From contig NZ_QJKM01000001.1 of NCBI RefSeq assembly GCF_003425685.1, forward strand, positions 1 through 54,909: DNA of 54,909 nt. The letters run 5' to 3'. The position numbers and the translations under genes were made by a program. Under the pieces are notes generated by a model. It searched no databases. It worked only from the letters and a program-made list of their open reading frames with translations, and was not told the DNA's origin. The DNA is from Rhizobium terrae (lineage in GTDB: Bacteria > Pseudomonadota > Alphaproteobacteria > Rhizobiales > Rhizobiaceae). Below, piece by piece: positions 1-8,842 of the stretch (positions are counted from its first letter, which is position 1; every line of letters begins with the position of its first letter).

Positions 1-449
1 GACCTTGCCGCTCTCTTCCCATGCCTTCAAAAGCAGATCGGTCTGTCGTTTGTCCTCGTTGGCTCGCCTGCTCAGCGGGTTCTTCAGCCAGGTGTAAAAT
101 CCGCTGGGATGAACCCGCAGAAGACGGGACATCGTTCGCACCGGAAACTGCAAGCGATGCAGAGCAATGAACACGTACTTCGCTTTGCATCCCTGGCGAA
201 ATACGCGGCCGCTTTTTTTAAGGAGGTTGCGTTCCTCGGTGACGCGAGCCACTTCCTTCTTCAGCCGCCTGATCTCCTCGGCCTCGTCGTCGCCCTTGGC
301 GTTCGACGCCGCAAACTTCTTCTTCCATTCGTAGAGTGAATGCTGGCTGACGCCGAGACGCTGCGAAACCTCTGCAACCGGATAGCCTCGCTCCGTGATC
401 TGGCGTACCGCCTCACGCTTAAACTCTTCGCTGAATTCGATTTGCTCAT
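1..449 (-). pseudogene. IS3-family transposase (OrfA plus start of OrfB), partial and apparently frameshifted
   Basis: OrfA of IS3 elements is a helix-turn-helix and leucine-zipper protein; OrfB is the DDE integrase, normally made by a -1 frameshift on an A-rich run. Here the minus strand reads FSEEFKREAVRQITERGYP, then GVSQHSLYEWKKKFA (helix-turn-helix), then EERNLLKK at a run of seven A residues. It continues without a stop into an OrfB-like start (RLLRVHPSGFYTWLKN). Two oddities are visible. The ATG at 449 opens MSKSN and then runs in the wrong frame unless one base is restored. The seven-A run places the OrfB reading in frame with OrfA, whereas the usual OrfA end KKAAAYFARDAK needs six A residues. 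The DDE residues lie outside the window. The family is clear; calling it broken rests on remembered family consensus. Confidence 0.65.
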
Positions 450-492
450 GATGCTCTTCTTGCCTTCAAAATTAAGAAAGAAGCCGTCTACA
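1..492 (-). mobile_element. IS3-family insertion sequence, one end only
   Basis: This is the orfA end of an IS3-family element that runs off the left edge of the window. Its inferred outer end is at 492: read on the minus strand the element begins TGTAGACGGCTTCTTTC, which fits the TG...CA ends of the family. The other end, and so any target duplication, lies outside the window. The boundary is an inference from the terminal dinucleotide and the gap to the transposase start. Confidence 0.6.
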
Positions 493-814
493 AATCTCGG
501 GGCTATTCAAATCAAGCTTCGCAAACTCCATATCGACTGGCGTGCCGAGGCCGACGCAACCATTTTCGATCGTCCAAACGGTTATCCGGCAGGCGCGTGG
601 GATCGGACCGACGTGTCCTATCAGCGGCCTCTTACCCGCCGCAGTTAGGATCGGCGCGGTTCCGGACCCGATCGGTTAATCGCGGTAAACCGGCGCCCGC
701 GCGAAGCGGGGGAAGTGTGGCGTTCAGGCGCGACCGGCATTCCTGATTTTGCAATTTTGAACTCCGGTCCTTTTGAGGCGGCCGTGCAACAGGCGGCGAT
801 CGGACCCATCTCTC
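493..814. other. Intergenic, no gene recognised
   Basis: The stretch between the insertion-sequence end and the 3' end of the sensor kinase holds no convincing coding sequence. Open frames here are short and lack a ribosome binding site. Short GC-rich inverted segments near 650-710 could fold, but no terminator with a T run is visible. Confidence 0.5.
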
Positions 815-2158
815 TTAAAGCCGCGGCAGCGTAAGTCTTGCGATGAGGCCATGGGGTTGGCGCTCGAGAAGCTGCAGTTGTCCCTGATGGGACTCGATGA
901 TCTCGGAAACGATGGAAAGTCCCAGGCCAAAGCCGGCTTCGCCTCCGCCTCTGGCGGCATCGACCTTATAAAACGGTTCGAGCACGCGGCTCCGGTGCTG
1001 CGCAGGGATACCTGGGCCGTCGTCACTGACGTCTATGACGATCGCGTCGGTGGCCGAGCGCAGCTCGACGATGATGCTGGTACCGAACTTCGTCGCATTC
1101 TCGCAGAGGTTCGTCACCGCCCGGGTAAATGCGAGGGGTTTGAAGTTGGTTATCAACCGGTTGGGGCCATGATAGGTGATGTTGTGCCCTACATCGTTGA
1201 ATTCATTGCAGATGGTTTGAAGGACGATGGCCAGATCGGCTCTCTCCATCGTTTCGCGTCGATGGTCGTCGCGCAGATAGCTGAGACTCTCTTTTAGCAG
1301 ACTGTCTATATGGTTGATGTCGATCAGCAATGCATCGCGCAATTCGGTTTGCTGGACGCGTTCGACGCGGAGCCTCAAGCGCGTCAATGGCGTACGCAGA
1401 TCATGACTGACGCCGCGTAACATCCTGGTCCGGCCATCGACCATGGCTGCAATGCGCGCACGCATATTGTTCAGCGCGCGCGCCAAGGCCACGATTTCGA
1501 CGCTTCCTTTTTCCTCGAAGATAGCCGGGCCGGGTGAAAGATCCGCATTCATGGCGGCGGATGCAATCTTTCTCAAAGGTCGAGTTATTGCCCAGATGCC
1601 GAAAAGAGAGAAGAGAATGATGAGCGTTATGAACGCAACGAGATAGTTTGAGCCGAAGCCCAGGGCGTCGCTGCGCAGAAAAGCTTTCGGGAGGTTGCTC
1701 AAGACCAGGATATTGGCGTCGTCGACCCTGACCGCGATGACGCGATCGTCGTTGAGGAATGTTTTCCAGCCCCTCAGGGGAGCCGGCTTGTTGTCGGGAG
1801 GAAAGAACTTGTCGATGGCAATATCAAAGAACGTTTCCGTCGACGAAGTTGTCGTCAGCTGCTGCAGGAGCGATGTCGGCTGCAGTGAGACATTCCAGCC
1901 GCTTCGGATGGCGGCGGCAAGGATGATATCGCGCTCGGCAGCGGGAGCTGTTTCGAGGATCGAGCTGATCGCAAAGGTCCCATTGGCGAGCTTCTCGATA
2001 TCGAGAACCGCATAGTCGTCGCGCACCCGGCGTTCCAGCATGGAGCCGCCGACAAGAACGATCAGCAACCCCAGAAGAATGAGGGCCATGATCTGACCGT
2101 GGATGGTGGGTTGGGTCGTGGGTAGACGAAAACGCATAAATCGAGCCTTGGGCATCAT
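815..2158 (-). CDS. Sensor histidine kinase (EnvZ-like), two-component system 1
   Basis: An inner-membrane kinase that autophosphorylates and passes phosphate to an OmpR-type regulator, most likely the one at 3368-4090. Of 447 residues, a membrane segment lies at about 22-40, a periplasmic sensor region at about 42-170, and a second membrane segment at about 172-191 followed by a HAMP linker. The H-box GVSHDLRTPLTRLRLRV has its phospho-accepting His near residue 252. The N-box NLCENATKFG and the G-boxes DDGPGIP and GFGLGLSIV lie in the C-terminal third. Start: ATG ATG behind GGAAGGG; the second ATG has the better spacing. The regulator gene is 1.2 kb upstream with mipA on the other strand between them. 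The sensed signal is unknown; outer-membrane stress or a drug is plausible given the adjacent efflux genes. Confidence 0.88.
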   Translation of the reverse strand: MMPKARFMRFRLPTTQPTIHGQIMALILLGLLIVLVGGSMLERRVRDDYAVLDIEKLANGTFAISSILETAPAAERDIILAAAIRSGWNVSLQPTSLLQQLTTTSSTETFFDIAIDKFFPPDNKPAPLRGWKTFLNDDRVIAVRVDDANILVLSNLPKAFLRSDALGFGSNYLVAFITLIILFSLFGIWAITRPLRKIASAAMNADLSPGPAIFEEKGSVEIVALARALNNMRARIAAMVDGRTRMLRGVSHDLRTPLTRLRLRVERVQQTELRDALLIDINHIDSLLKESLSYLRDDHRRETMERADLAIVLQTICNEFNDVGHNITYHGPNRLITNFKPLAFTRAVTNLCENATKFGTSIIVELRSATDAIVIDVSDDGPGIPAQHRSRVLEPFYKVDAARGGGEAGFGLGLSIVSEIIESHQGQLQLLERQPHGLIARLTLPRL

Positions 2159-2412
2159 CAGCCCTTCCTGGCGAGCCTGTCCGTGGAAATTGGGACACTA
2201 ATGCACGGTTTGAGTTTTTTCACCGTTCGCCAAATTAAGTTTTGTTGCAGGCGGGCTAGCCGGTCGCCGCGATGAGCCAGGGTGATGGAGGGGCTGTAAC
2301 AACATTTAACACAAATACACGCGCCCGACGTTTCCTCTGTGAAAAGAGAACGATGTTGCACACCCGCGACGCCGATCACCATCGGGCGGTGCGGTAACCA
2401 TCTGGAGTTCTC
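2159..2412. promoter_or_regulatory. Divergent promoter region between the kinase gene and mipA
   Basis: These 254 bp must carry the promoters for the minus-strand kinase and plus-strand mipA. The region is AT-rich around 2200-2330. It holds the 13-base word ATTAAGTTTTGTT (2234-2246), repeated upstream of the response regulator gene at 4154-4166. The mipA start is set by GGAG five bases before the ATG at 2413. Confidence 0.45.
2234..2246. repeat. 13-bp word shared with 4154-4166
   Basis: ATTAAGTTTTGTT occurs here, upstream of the kinase gene and mipA, and again unchanged at 4154-4166 upstream of the response regulator gene. It is a candidate binding site for the regulator; chance cannot be excluded. 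Confidence 0.35.
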
Positions 2413-3261
2413 ATGTTTTCTATCAGACGAGACAAGCGGCGTTTTTCGCCATTCGCGATCAGTGCCGTAATCGGTATGGTCGGAATGGCATCGAATGCAC
2501 GCACTGCCGATTATGCGACAGCCGAGCCAGTTCCCGAACCATCGTTCGACAATGCGCGGTTCGAAGCAAAGCAACCCAAGCGCAAATGGAGTTTGATCGT
2601 AGGTGCCGGGGCAGCCTACGAACCGGAATATGAAGGAAGCGGCGATTTCAAGGTCAGCCCGGTTCCGTTCGTCGTCTTTACATATGGCGATTGGCTCGAG
2701 ATTGATCCGCGCGGCATCAGTGCCACAATTTTTCAAGAGAACAACCTCTCCTTTTCCGCAAACATAGGCTGGGAATCCGGACGTGACCAGGACGACCATG
2801 AACGCCTCAGAGGCTTGGGGGATATCGACTTCGCGGTTACGGTCGGCGCCAAGGCCTCGTATGAATGGGGCCCGGTTGAGTTTTACGCCACCGTGGATCA
2901 GACGATCGACGGCAGCGAGAGTCTTCTCGGAACATTCGGCTTGGAATATTCCGCACCGGTAACAGAAAAGCTGATCCTTGGCGCGAGCGCCGAAGCCATC
3001 GTGGCAAACGACAAGCACATGCAGGCCTATTTCGGCGTGAACTCCTCTCAGTCGGCTGCCTCGGGGCTGCCTGAATACAAGGCGAAAGCCGGTTTGAAAC
3101 GTGTCAACGTCTCCGCGTCGGCAACATATCTGCTGACGGAGAACTGGCTGGTCCGCAGCGAGGTCGGTGTCGGATTCCTCACTGGAGATGCAGCGGACAG
3201 CCCGATTGTCGAAGAAAAGACCCAGCCTTCGGCATCGATTTTCGTCGGTTATAACTTTTGA
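2413..3261 (+). CDS. mipA: MipA/OmpV family outer-membrane protein
   Basis: An outer-membrane beta-barrel family related to E. coli MipA, a scaffold that binds the murein hydrolase MltA, and to OmpV porins. The 282 residues start with a signal peptide (about 1-31, ending SNARTA). The mature part has the family opening KRKWSLIVGAGAAYEPEYEG and repeated alternating aromatic strands, ending in a terminal Phe (FVGYNF), the usual barrel-assembly signal. Start ATG is preceded by GGAG. The gene ends in a good terminator at 3322-3346. It lies on the opposite strand between the response regulator and kinase genes; in several bacteria mipA/ompV homologues are controlled by adjacent two-component systems, so regulation by this pair is a reasonable inference. 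Confidence 0.85.
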   Translation: MFSIRRDKRRFSPFAISAVIGMVGMASNARTADYATAEPVPEPSFDNARFEAKQPKRKWSLIVGAGAAYEPEYEGSGDFKVSPVPFVVFTYGDWLEIDPRGISATIFQENNLSFSANIGWESGRDQDDHERLRGLGDIDFAVTVGAKASYEWGPVEFYATVDQTIDGSESLLGTFGLEYSAPVTEKLILGASAEAIVANDKHMQAYFGVNSSQSAASGLPEYKAKAGLKRVNVSASATYLLTENWLVRSEVGVGFLTGDAADSPIVEEKTQPSASIFVGYNF

Positions 3262-3321
3262 TCTTTCTTGCGACGTCGTCTGCAAAGCGTTGACCTGACC
3301 GAATCCTCAAGTCATTGCGAG

Positions 3322-3346
3322 AGCCGGGATGCCTGCCCGGCTTTTT
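3322..3346 (+). terminator. Rho-independent terminator after mipA
   Basis: AGCCGGG and CCCGGCT form a 7-bp GC-rich stem with a 7-base loop, followed by TTTT. It lies 60 bp after the mipA stop, in the gap between convergent mipA and the response regulator gene. Confidence 0.75.
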
Positions 3347-3367
3347 CATGCATTTTTACGCCAGCGA

Positions 3368-4090
3368 TCAGGCTTCTTCGACCATTGCCGTGAACATATA
3401 ACCTCCAAGCCTGACCGTCTGGAGCAATACCGGTTCTTTCGAGTCGGCCTCGATCTTCTGTCTCAGTCGGCTGATGTGGACATCTATGCTCCGTTCAATT
3501 GGCCCGGCAAGGCCGGCATGCGTGAGAGCAAGAAGCTCTTCGCGCGTGATAACGCGCCCCGGATTTCGGCAAAATGCCAGGAGAAGGTCGAATTCCGTCG
3601 TCGTCAACGCGATACGGGCATTGCTCGGATCGTGCAATTGCCGGCGCAAAGGATCGATCTGCCAACCGTCGAAGCGCAGCTTCCGCTGGTTGATGCTGGT
3701 GACGAGTCCATAGGATGCCCGTCGAAGGAGGCTGCGAATACGCGCGATGACTTCCCTGGGGCTGAACGGCTTGGTGATATAGTCGTCGGCTCCGACCTCC
3801 AGCCCCACGATCCGGTCGACCTCTTCCCCCAATGAAGTCAACAGGATGATCGGGATCGTCTTTTCGGAACGGATCCGCCTGCAGATGCTGAGCCCGTCTT
3901 CGCCGGGCAACATGACGTCGAGAATGATCAGGTCGTAGGTATTGGTGCGCAGCAGCGATTGCATGACCTGGCCGTTCTCCGCGACCGTGGGGATCATGGC
4001 GTTTTCCTGCATCGTGAGCGCAAGCAGGTTCCCGATCTCGGGATCATCTTCCACAACGAGAATTCTGGGATTGGCAGGAATTGGTTGCAT
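3368..4090 (-). CDS. OmpR/PhoB-family response regulator, two-component system 1
   Basis: A DNA-binding regulator. The receiver domain (about 1-120) has the acidic pair in ILVVEDDPE, the phospho-acceptor Asp near residue 58 in DLIILDVMLPGEDG, a Thr in ILLTSLGEE and the Lys in DDYITKPFSP. The C-terminal winged helix (about 140-238) has LTTTEFDLLLAFCRNPGRV and ERSIDVHISRLRQKIE. The reading frame stays open 20 residues upstream (to 4150), but the ATG at 4090 begins the normal family N-terminus. The gene sits 197 bp after the RND pump on the same strand and may be partly co-transcribed with it. Its presumed kinase partner is at 815-2158. Confidence 0.88.
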   Translation of the reverse strand: MQPIPANPRILVVEDDPEIGNLLALTMQENAMIPTVAENGQVMQSLLRTNTYDLIILDVMLPGEDGLSICRRIRSEKTIPIILLTSLGEEVDRIVGLEVGADDYITKPFSPREVIARIRSLLRRASYGLVTSINQRKLRFDGWQIDPLRRQLHDPSNARIALTTTEFDLLLAFCRNPGRVITREELLALTHAGLAGPIERSIDVHISRLRQKIEADSKEPVLLQTVRLGGYMFTAMVEEA

Positions 4091-4153
4091 GATCGACACC
4101 TTGACCGGGATAAGGCACCATGCATGCCGCATCGGTGTCCGATGTTTCAATTT

Positions 4154-4166
4154 ATTAAGTTTTGTT
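4154..4166. repeat. 13-bp word shared with 2234-2246
   Basis: ATTAAGTTTTGTT lies about 65 bp upstream of the response regulator start and matches the copy in the kinase/mipA intergenic region. Possible autoregulatory site; not proven. Confidence 0.35.
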
Positions 4167-4212
4167 TCGGCGCTGCAAGCGATCTCGCGAGATTCAACAC
4201 AGGCATGAAACC

Positions 4213-4244
4213 GACAATTGGCCAGTTCAGACTGGCCAGTTGTC
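4213..4244 (-). terminator. Hairpin after the RND pump gene
   Basis: A 14-bp stem (GACAATTGGCCAGT against its complement with one G-T wobble) with the loop TCAG lies 43 bp beyond the pump stop codon. No long T run follows on the minus strand, so it may be a transcript-stabilising or partial-termination hairpin between the pump operon and the regulator gene. Confidence 0.5.
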
Positions 4245-4287
4245 TATCCCGTGGCCGGCGCCGGCGACAGGCTCGACTTTCGTTGCA

Positions 4288-7200
4288 TCAGGCCTCGGTC
4301 GACTGGAGGAAAGGCTTGAAGACCTGGATGCAACGATCTCCGAGATTGGAGAGAATGAGGTGGAGTGAGGGGATGACGAGCAGGGAGAGAAGCGTCGAGG
4401 CCAATAGACCGCCGATGACCGCAATGGCCATGGGAGCCCGGAATTCGCCGCCGTCGCCGATCGACAGAGCAGAGGGGATCATCCCACCGGCCATTGCAAG
4501 CGTCGTCATGACGATCGGGCGAACGCGTTCGGAACCCGCCTCGATGATCGCCTCGATCCGGGCGAGACCGTGCGCTTCGCGATCGATCGCAAAATCGAGC
4601 AGCATGATGGCGTTTTTCGTCACGATGCCCATCAGCATTAGAATGCCGATCACGACCGGAAGCGAGATCGCGTAACCGCTCAGCATCAGGCTTGCGGCAA
4701 CACCGCCGATCGACAGGGGAAGCGAGGCCAGGATGGTCCAGGGTGTCAGGAGACTGCCGAACAGGAGGATCAGGACGACCAGGACCAGCATGAAACCGGA
4801 TCCCATCGCCACGACAAAGCTTTCGAAAACACTGCCCTCGGTATCGGAATCGCCGGTTGCCTCGATGCTTACCCCATCCGGAAGATTGCGGACACTTTCC
4901 AGCTGTTCCAGCCGTTTCATGCCCTCGCCGGAGGTCATGTCGTCTTTCATGTCCGCGCCGATCTCGATGCGTCTTTGCCGATTGAATCTCTCGATCGAGG
5001 ATACGGTTTCGTCGAAGCTTATGTCGGCCACGGCAGACAACGGCACTTGAACTCCTCGATCCGAGCGGACGGTCAGCATCTTGAGGGTTGCAAGATCATT
5101 CCGTGCCACGTCATTGAGTGTCAGGCGGATGGGTATCTGCCGGGAAGCATCGATGAAGGTCGGCAATTGGCTATCGACATCGCCTGTGGTCGCGACCCGG
5201 ATCGTTCTGGCGATCGCGGCTGCCGATACGCCGAGCATCGCAGCTTTATCCGGTTGTACATCAAATCGCAATTCCGGCTGCATGGCCGCATTGTCGGCGG
5301 TTGCGTTGATGAAACTGTCGTCAGTCCCGAGTTCCTCCAGTATGGCGCCGGCGGCTTTTTGCACCAAGTCCCCGTCCGTCCCCTTGACGGCAAAGGATAT
5401 GTCGCGGCCTCCGCGGTTGTTGAGAAATTGCAGCCTGACATCGGGCACGGATGCGAGCTTGCGTTCCATCTCTGTCCGAAGTGCGGATGCGGGCAGCGGC
5501 CGCTGCGATTTATGAACAAGATCGACCGAAATCACCGCATGTCGGACGTCATGCTGGCCGGTGGTGCTTGCCCCAGCGCGGGTGAAGATGCCCTCGACCT
5601 CCTTGAATTGCTTCAGACGGCTGCCGATCTCATCGGTCACGGCGCGCGTCTCGTCGAGGGTGGCGCCCGGAGGCAGTTCCACAGACAGCATCAGGCGGCC
5701 GATATCCTCCTCGGGAAGGAAAGCGGTCGGTACCGACATCAGGAACGCCACCGAGATTGCCAGCGAGCCAAGCGCCAGTCCGACTGTCGCCAGTGGCCAC
5801 CGCAGGCAGAACTTCAGGATGCTCTCGTAAGCAAGCCCGAAACGTCCTTTCTGGTGTTCCTGCGGAACTGTGCCTGTCATGAAATATGCAGCCATGATCG
5901 GAATGATCAATCGGGCGACTAGCAGAGAGAAAAATACGGCCACCGCCACGGTCAGCCCGAATTCCCTGAAATAGAGACCCACGACGCCGCTCATCAGCCC
6001 GACGGGCGCGAATACGGCGATGATGGTGGCGGATATCGCCATGACGGCAAGCCCGATCTCGTCGGAAGCATCCAATGCCGCCTTGTAGGCAGATTTACCC
6101 ATATTTCTGTGCCGGACGATGTTTTCGATCTCGACGATCGCATCATCGACCAGGATTCCGGTGACCAATGTGATCGCCAGAAGACTCAGAATGTTGAGTG
6201 AGAAATCCAGTAGGTCGAGAACGAAGAATGTCGGAACGATGGACAAGGGCAGCGCAACGGCCGCCACGATCGTCGCCCGCCAATCACGCAGGAACAGGAA
6301 CACCACAAGGATCGTCAGCCCCGCACCTTCAAGCAGGGTATGGATGGCCGACTGATAATTGCCCGACGTGAAGGACACATTGTCATCGACGAGCCTGAAA
6401 TGAAAGTCCGGCTGTTTAGCGCTAAATGCGGCAAGGGCTTGCGCAACCGCGTCGCCGACGCTTAGATCGCCGGCATCCTGGGAGCGGTAGACAGCGAACC
6501 CGACGACATCGGCGTTATCCAGGGTTGCGAAGGTGCGCGGTTCGGCGATTGTGTCGTGAACAGCCCCCACGTCACCCAGCCGGATGCTCTGCTCCCGCGA
6601 TAGGGCGAGGCGCAGGTCCGCCAGGTCGGCAACCGTTTTCGCCGCGGCGTTCGTCGTCAATGCGTGCTCGCGTCCATTGACATTGCTTCGCCCTCCGGAG
6701 CGTTCCAGCTGGGTTGCCATGAGACTCTCGTTGAGGGTTTCCGCGGTCAAAGATAGCGCTTGCAGTCGATCCGGATCGAGTTCGAGGCGGATTTCGCGAT
6801 CGGCACCGCCGATGCGTTCGATCCGTCCCACGCCTGGCAGGCCCTGGAGATGCCGTGTGATGGCGTCGTCCACGAACCACGACAGTTCCGCGACCGTCAT
6901 GTCCGGGTTGGTAACGGCATAGGTGACGACGGACTGCGACTCTTCCTCGATCCGCTGGATGACCGGTTCATCGATATCATCGGGCAAGTCAGACCGAATC
7001 TTCGCGACGGCATCCCGTACGTCAACCATCGCCCGGTCGGGCGATACCACGCCCAGTTCAAATTCGACGAAAGTGACCGACGTGCCCTGCCCGATCGAGG
7101 ACTTGATTTCCTTGATGCCTGCCAGCGGGGCAACTGCATTTTCCACCAGACGGGTAACTTCGGTCTCCAATTCGCTCGCCGTCGCGCCCGATTGCTCGAT

Positions 7201-7350
7201 GGCGACACTGACGAGCGGTGTGATGATCTTCGGAAAGTAGGTAACGGGCAAACGGCTAAAGCTGTAAAGGCCGATAACCGTCAGCACGAAGAACAACAGG
7301 ATGGGAGGCAGCGGGTTGCGGATCGCCCATGCCGAGACGTTGATATTCAT
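4288..7350 (-). CDS. RND-family efflux pump, inner-membrane permease
   Basis: A proton-driven exporter of the AcrB/MexB superfamily, expected to work as a trimer with the adaptor encoded upstream and a TolC-type outer-membrane channel not seen in this window. It is full length at 1020 residues: a first membrane helix (about 10-30), a large periplasmic loop, six helices (about 340-540), a second periplasmic loop and a final helix group. The proton-relay Asp pair is at 402-403 in TGILVDDAIVEIEN, and the matching Lys is in GIVTKNAIMLLDF. The start ATG overlaps the adaptor stop (7347-7350), indicating translational coupling. Substrates cannot be told from sequence. Confidence 0.92.
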   Translation of the reverse strand: MNINVSAWAIRNPLPPILLFFVLTVIGLYSFSRLPVTYFPKIITPLVSVAIEQSGATASELETEVTRLVENAVAPLAGIKEIKSSIGQGTSVTFVEFELGVVSPDRAMVDVRDAVAKIRSDLPDDIDEPVIQRIEEESQSVVTYAVTNPDMTVAELSWFVDDAITRHLQGLPGVGRIERIGGADREIRLELDPDRLQALSLTAETLNESLMATQLERSGGRSNVNGREHALTTNAAAKTVADLADLRLALSREQSIRLGDVGAVHDTIAEPRTFATLDNADVVGFAVYRSQDAGDLSVGDAVAQALAAFSAKQPDFHFRLVDDNVSFTSGNYQSAIHTLLEGAGLTILVVFLFLRDWRATIVAAVALPLSIVPTFFVLDLLDFSLNILSLLAITLVTGILVDDAIVEIENIVRHRNMGKSAYKAALDASDEIGLAVMAISATIIAVFAPVGLMSGVVGLYFREFGLTVAVAVFFSLLVARLIIPIMAAYFMTGTVPQEHQKGRFGLAYESILKFCLRWPLATVGLALGSLAISVAFLMSVPTAFLPEEDIGRLMLSVELPPGATLDETRAVTDEIGSRLKQFKEVEGIFTRAGASTTGQHDVRHAVISVDLVHKSQRPLPASALRTEMERKLASVPDVRLQFLNNRGGRDISFAVKGTDGDLVQKAAGAILEELGTDDSFINATADNAAMQPELRFDVQPDKAAMLGVSAAAIARTIRVATTGDVDSQLPTFIDASRQIPIRLTLNDVARNDLATLKMLTVRSDRGVQVPLSAVADISFDETVSSIERFNRQRRIEIGADMKDDMTSGEGMKRLEQLESVRNLPDGVSIEATGDSDTEGSVFESFVVAMGSGFMLVLVVLILLFGSLLTPWTILASLPLSIGGVAASLMLSGYAISLPVVIGILMLMGIVTKNAIMLLDFAIDREAHGLARIEAIIEAGSERVRPIVMTTLAMAGGMIPSALSIGDGGEFRAPMAIAVIGGLLASTLLSLLVIPSLHLILSNLGDRCIQVFKPFLQSTEA

Positions 7351-8597
7351 TGGCGCACCATCTCCTCTGCGCGGGGGAATGATGCGGATGCCGACAGTTC
7401 ATGCGGCTCGACCTTCGTGAGATTGGCAATCACGGGCGTGACACGTTCTTCCGCTTTTAGGAAGCTTGCCGCCTTCAGGACGACCAGCTCGCCGTCTTCC
7501 ACGCCGTCGGAGATTTCCACGAACCCGTCCTGCCGCAATCCGACGCTGACGCGGCGGACGTCGATGACATTGTTCGTCACGACATAGACGCTATACATCC
7601 CGCGCGTGCTTTTCACCGCCGTGCCGGGAACGAGAATGCTTTTGCGTTCGGATGTGTTGATGATCCCGCGAGCGAAGACGCCGGGAATGAGGTTGCCATT
7701 CTCCGAAAGCTCGATACGCACTGTCCCGTTCCGTGTATTCGAGTCCAGCTGGGCGGCATTCAGGCGCAACGTGCCTTCGATCACATCATCCCGTCCGGAG
7801 ATGGTGATCTCCGCGTGCATGCCTTCGCTAAGACGGACGAAGCTCGTCTCGGTCACTTGCGCCATAAACTCCATGACTCCGTCCTCCGCGATAACGAAAA
7901 GCGGTTCTGCGGAACTCGATGTCATTGTGCCGATGCGCGCATTCCGGCTCAGGATCTTACCTGCACTCGGAGCCCGCACCGTGCTTCTTTCGATGGCCAG
8001 TTCGATTTCGCGCTTCTCATGGGCGATCAGGTCTGCGTCCGCCTTCGCAAGGCCCAAGGCTTGCTGGGCAAGCTTGAGCTCAGCCAAGGCGCGTGCGTAG
8101 GCATTTTGGTGTTCATCCAGAACCTGGTCGGCGATCGCGCCCTTCGGCTGCAGTGCGCGGCTTCGCTCCAGCCGTTTCCTGGCTTCCGCCTCTGCCACCA
8201 TGGCTACCTCGACCTTGCTGCCCTCCACCGCAATGGCTGCATTGGCGCGAAACAGGCTGACGGCATTCTTGTCGAGTTGCATCAGCACGTCGGTCGTATC
8301 GAGCAGGGCGAGAGGCTGACCTTTCCTGACGGACTGCCCGACCTCGACGAGGATATGCTGGATTTCCTTTCCCAGAACGGCAGAATGAACCTGGATTTCC
8401 TCACGCGCCGCGAAAGATCCCACCACCGGAATCCTTTCGATCACGGAGTTCCGCGTGGCCTTGTACACCGTGACCGGCATCTGCTCCTGAGCCGGTAGCG
8501 GGCTCACCATCAGCGACCATGCTACGGCCCCAAAAAATGCAGCGGGCGCATAGCGTCGTGCCGGGTCGGACTTCCGGGATAATGTTCTGTCACTCAT
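7347..8597 (-). CDS. RND efflux periplasmic adaptor (membrane fusion protein)
   Basis: Links the RND pump at 4288-7350 to an outer-membrane channel. From the chosen ATG the protein has 416 residues: an N-terminal membrane/signal segment (about 16-36, ending PLPAQ), a lipoyl half (VHSAVLGKEIQHILVEVGQ), a coiled-coil hairpin (about 95-200), the second lipoyl half (RSTVRAPSAGKILSRNARIG) and a beta-barrel with a membrane-proximal domain. The frame is open 28 codons further upstream, but the ATG at 8597 has GGAAGG seven bases before it. No lipobox Cys is apparent, so it is probably anchored by the N-terminal helix. It is the first gene of the efflux operon, divergent from the glycosyltransferase at 8843. 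Confidence 0.9.
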   Translation of the reverse strand: MSDRTLSRKSDPARRYAPAAFFGAVAWSLMVSPLPAQEQMPVTVYKATRNSVIERIPVVGSFAAREEIQVHSAVLGKEIQHILVEVGQSVRKGQPLALLDTTDVLMQLDKNAVSLFRANAAIAVEGSKVEVAMVAEAEARKRLERSRALQPKGAIADQVLDEHQNAYARALAELKLAQQALGLAKADADLIAHEKREIELAIERSTVRAPSAGKILSRNARIGTMTSSSAEPLFVIAEDGVMEFMAQVTETSFVRLSEGMHAEITISGRDDVIEGTLRLNAAQLDSNTRNGTVRIELSENGNLIPGVFARGIINTSERKSILVPGTAVKSTRGMYSVYVVTNNVIDVRRVSVGLRQDGFVEISDGVEDGELVVLKAASFLKAEERVTPVIANLTKVEPHELSASASFPRAEEMVRQ

Positions 8598-8842
8598 CGA
8601 ACAGCCTTCCGTTTGTCTCGAGCCGTGATGACCCGAGCTGCGGCCGTATCGTAGCGATCCGCGCCGGACGCGCTGTTTCATCGCTTTAAGAAATGTTTCG
8701 GAGCATTTGACTGGGGCTCGACGGGACCGGTCGCGAGGAGATCATCGACGGAAACACGCCGAAATATCATTTAACAACTATCAACATACCGATCACGCCG
8801 GAACCGCTACATCATTGCGTACTCGCAGTTCGGAGATGAAGT
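8598..8842. promoter_or_regulatory. Divergent intergenic region, efflux operon and glycosyltransferase
   Basis: These 245 bp separate the divergent adaptor and glycosyltransferase genes and must hold both promoters. The AT-rich stretch around 8760-8800 (ATATCATTTAACAACTATCA) is the most promoter-like part. No clear -35/-10 pair or long palindrome was recognised. Confidence 0.4.

Noticed and set aside
2158..3285. 375-codon open frame on the minus strand over mipA
   Set aside because: mipA on the plus strand has a signal peptide, barrel features, ribosome site and terminator; the antisense frame has none.
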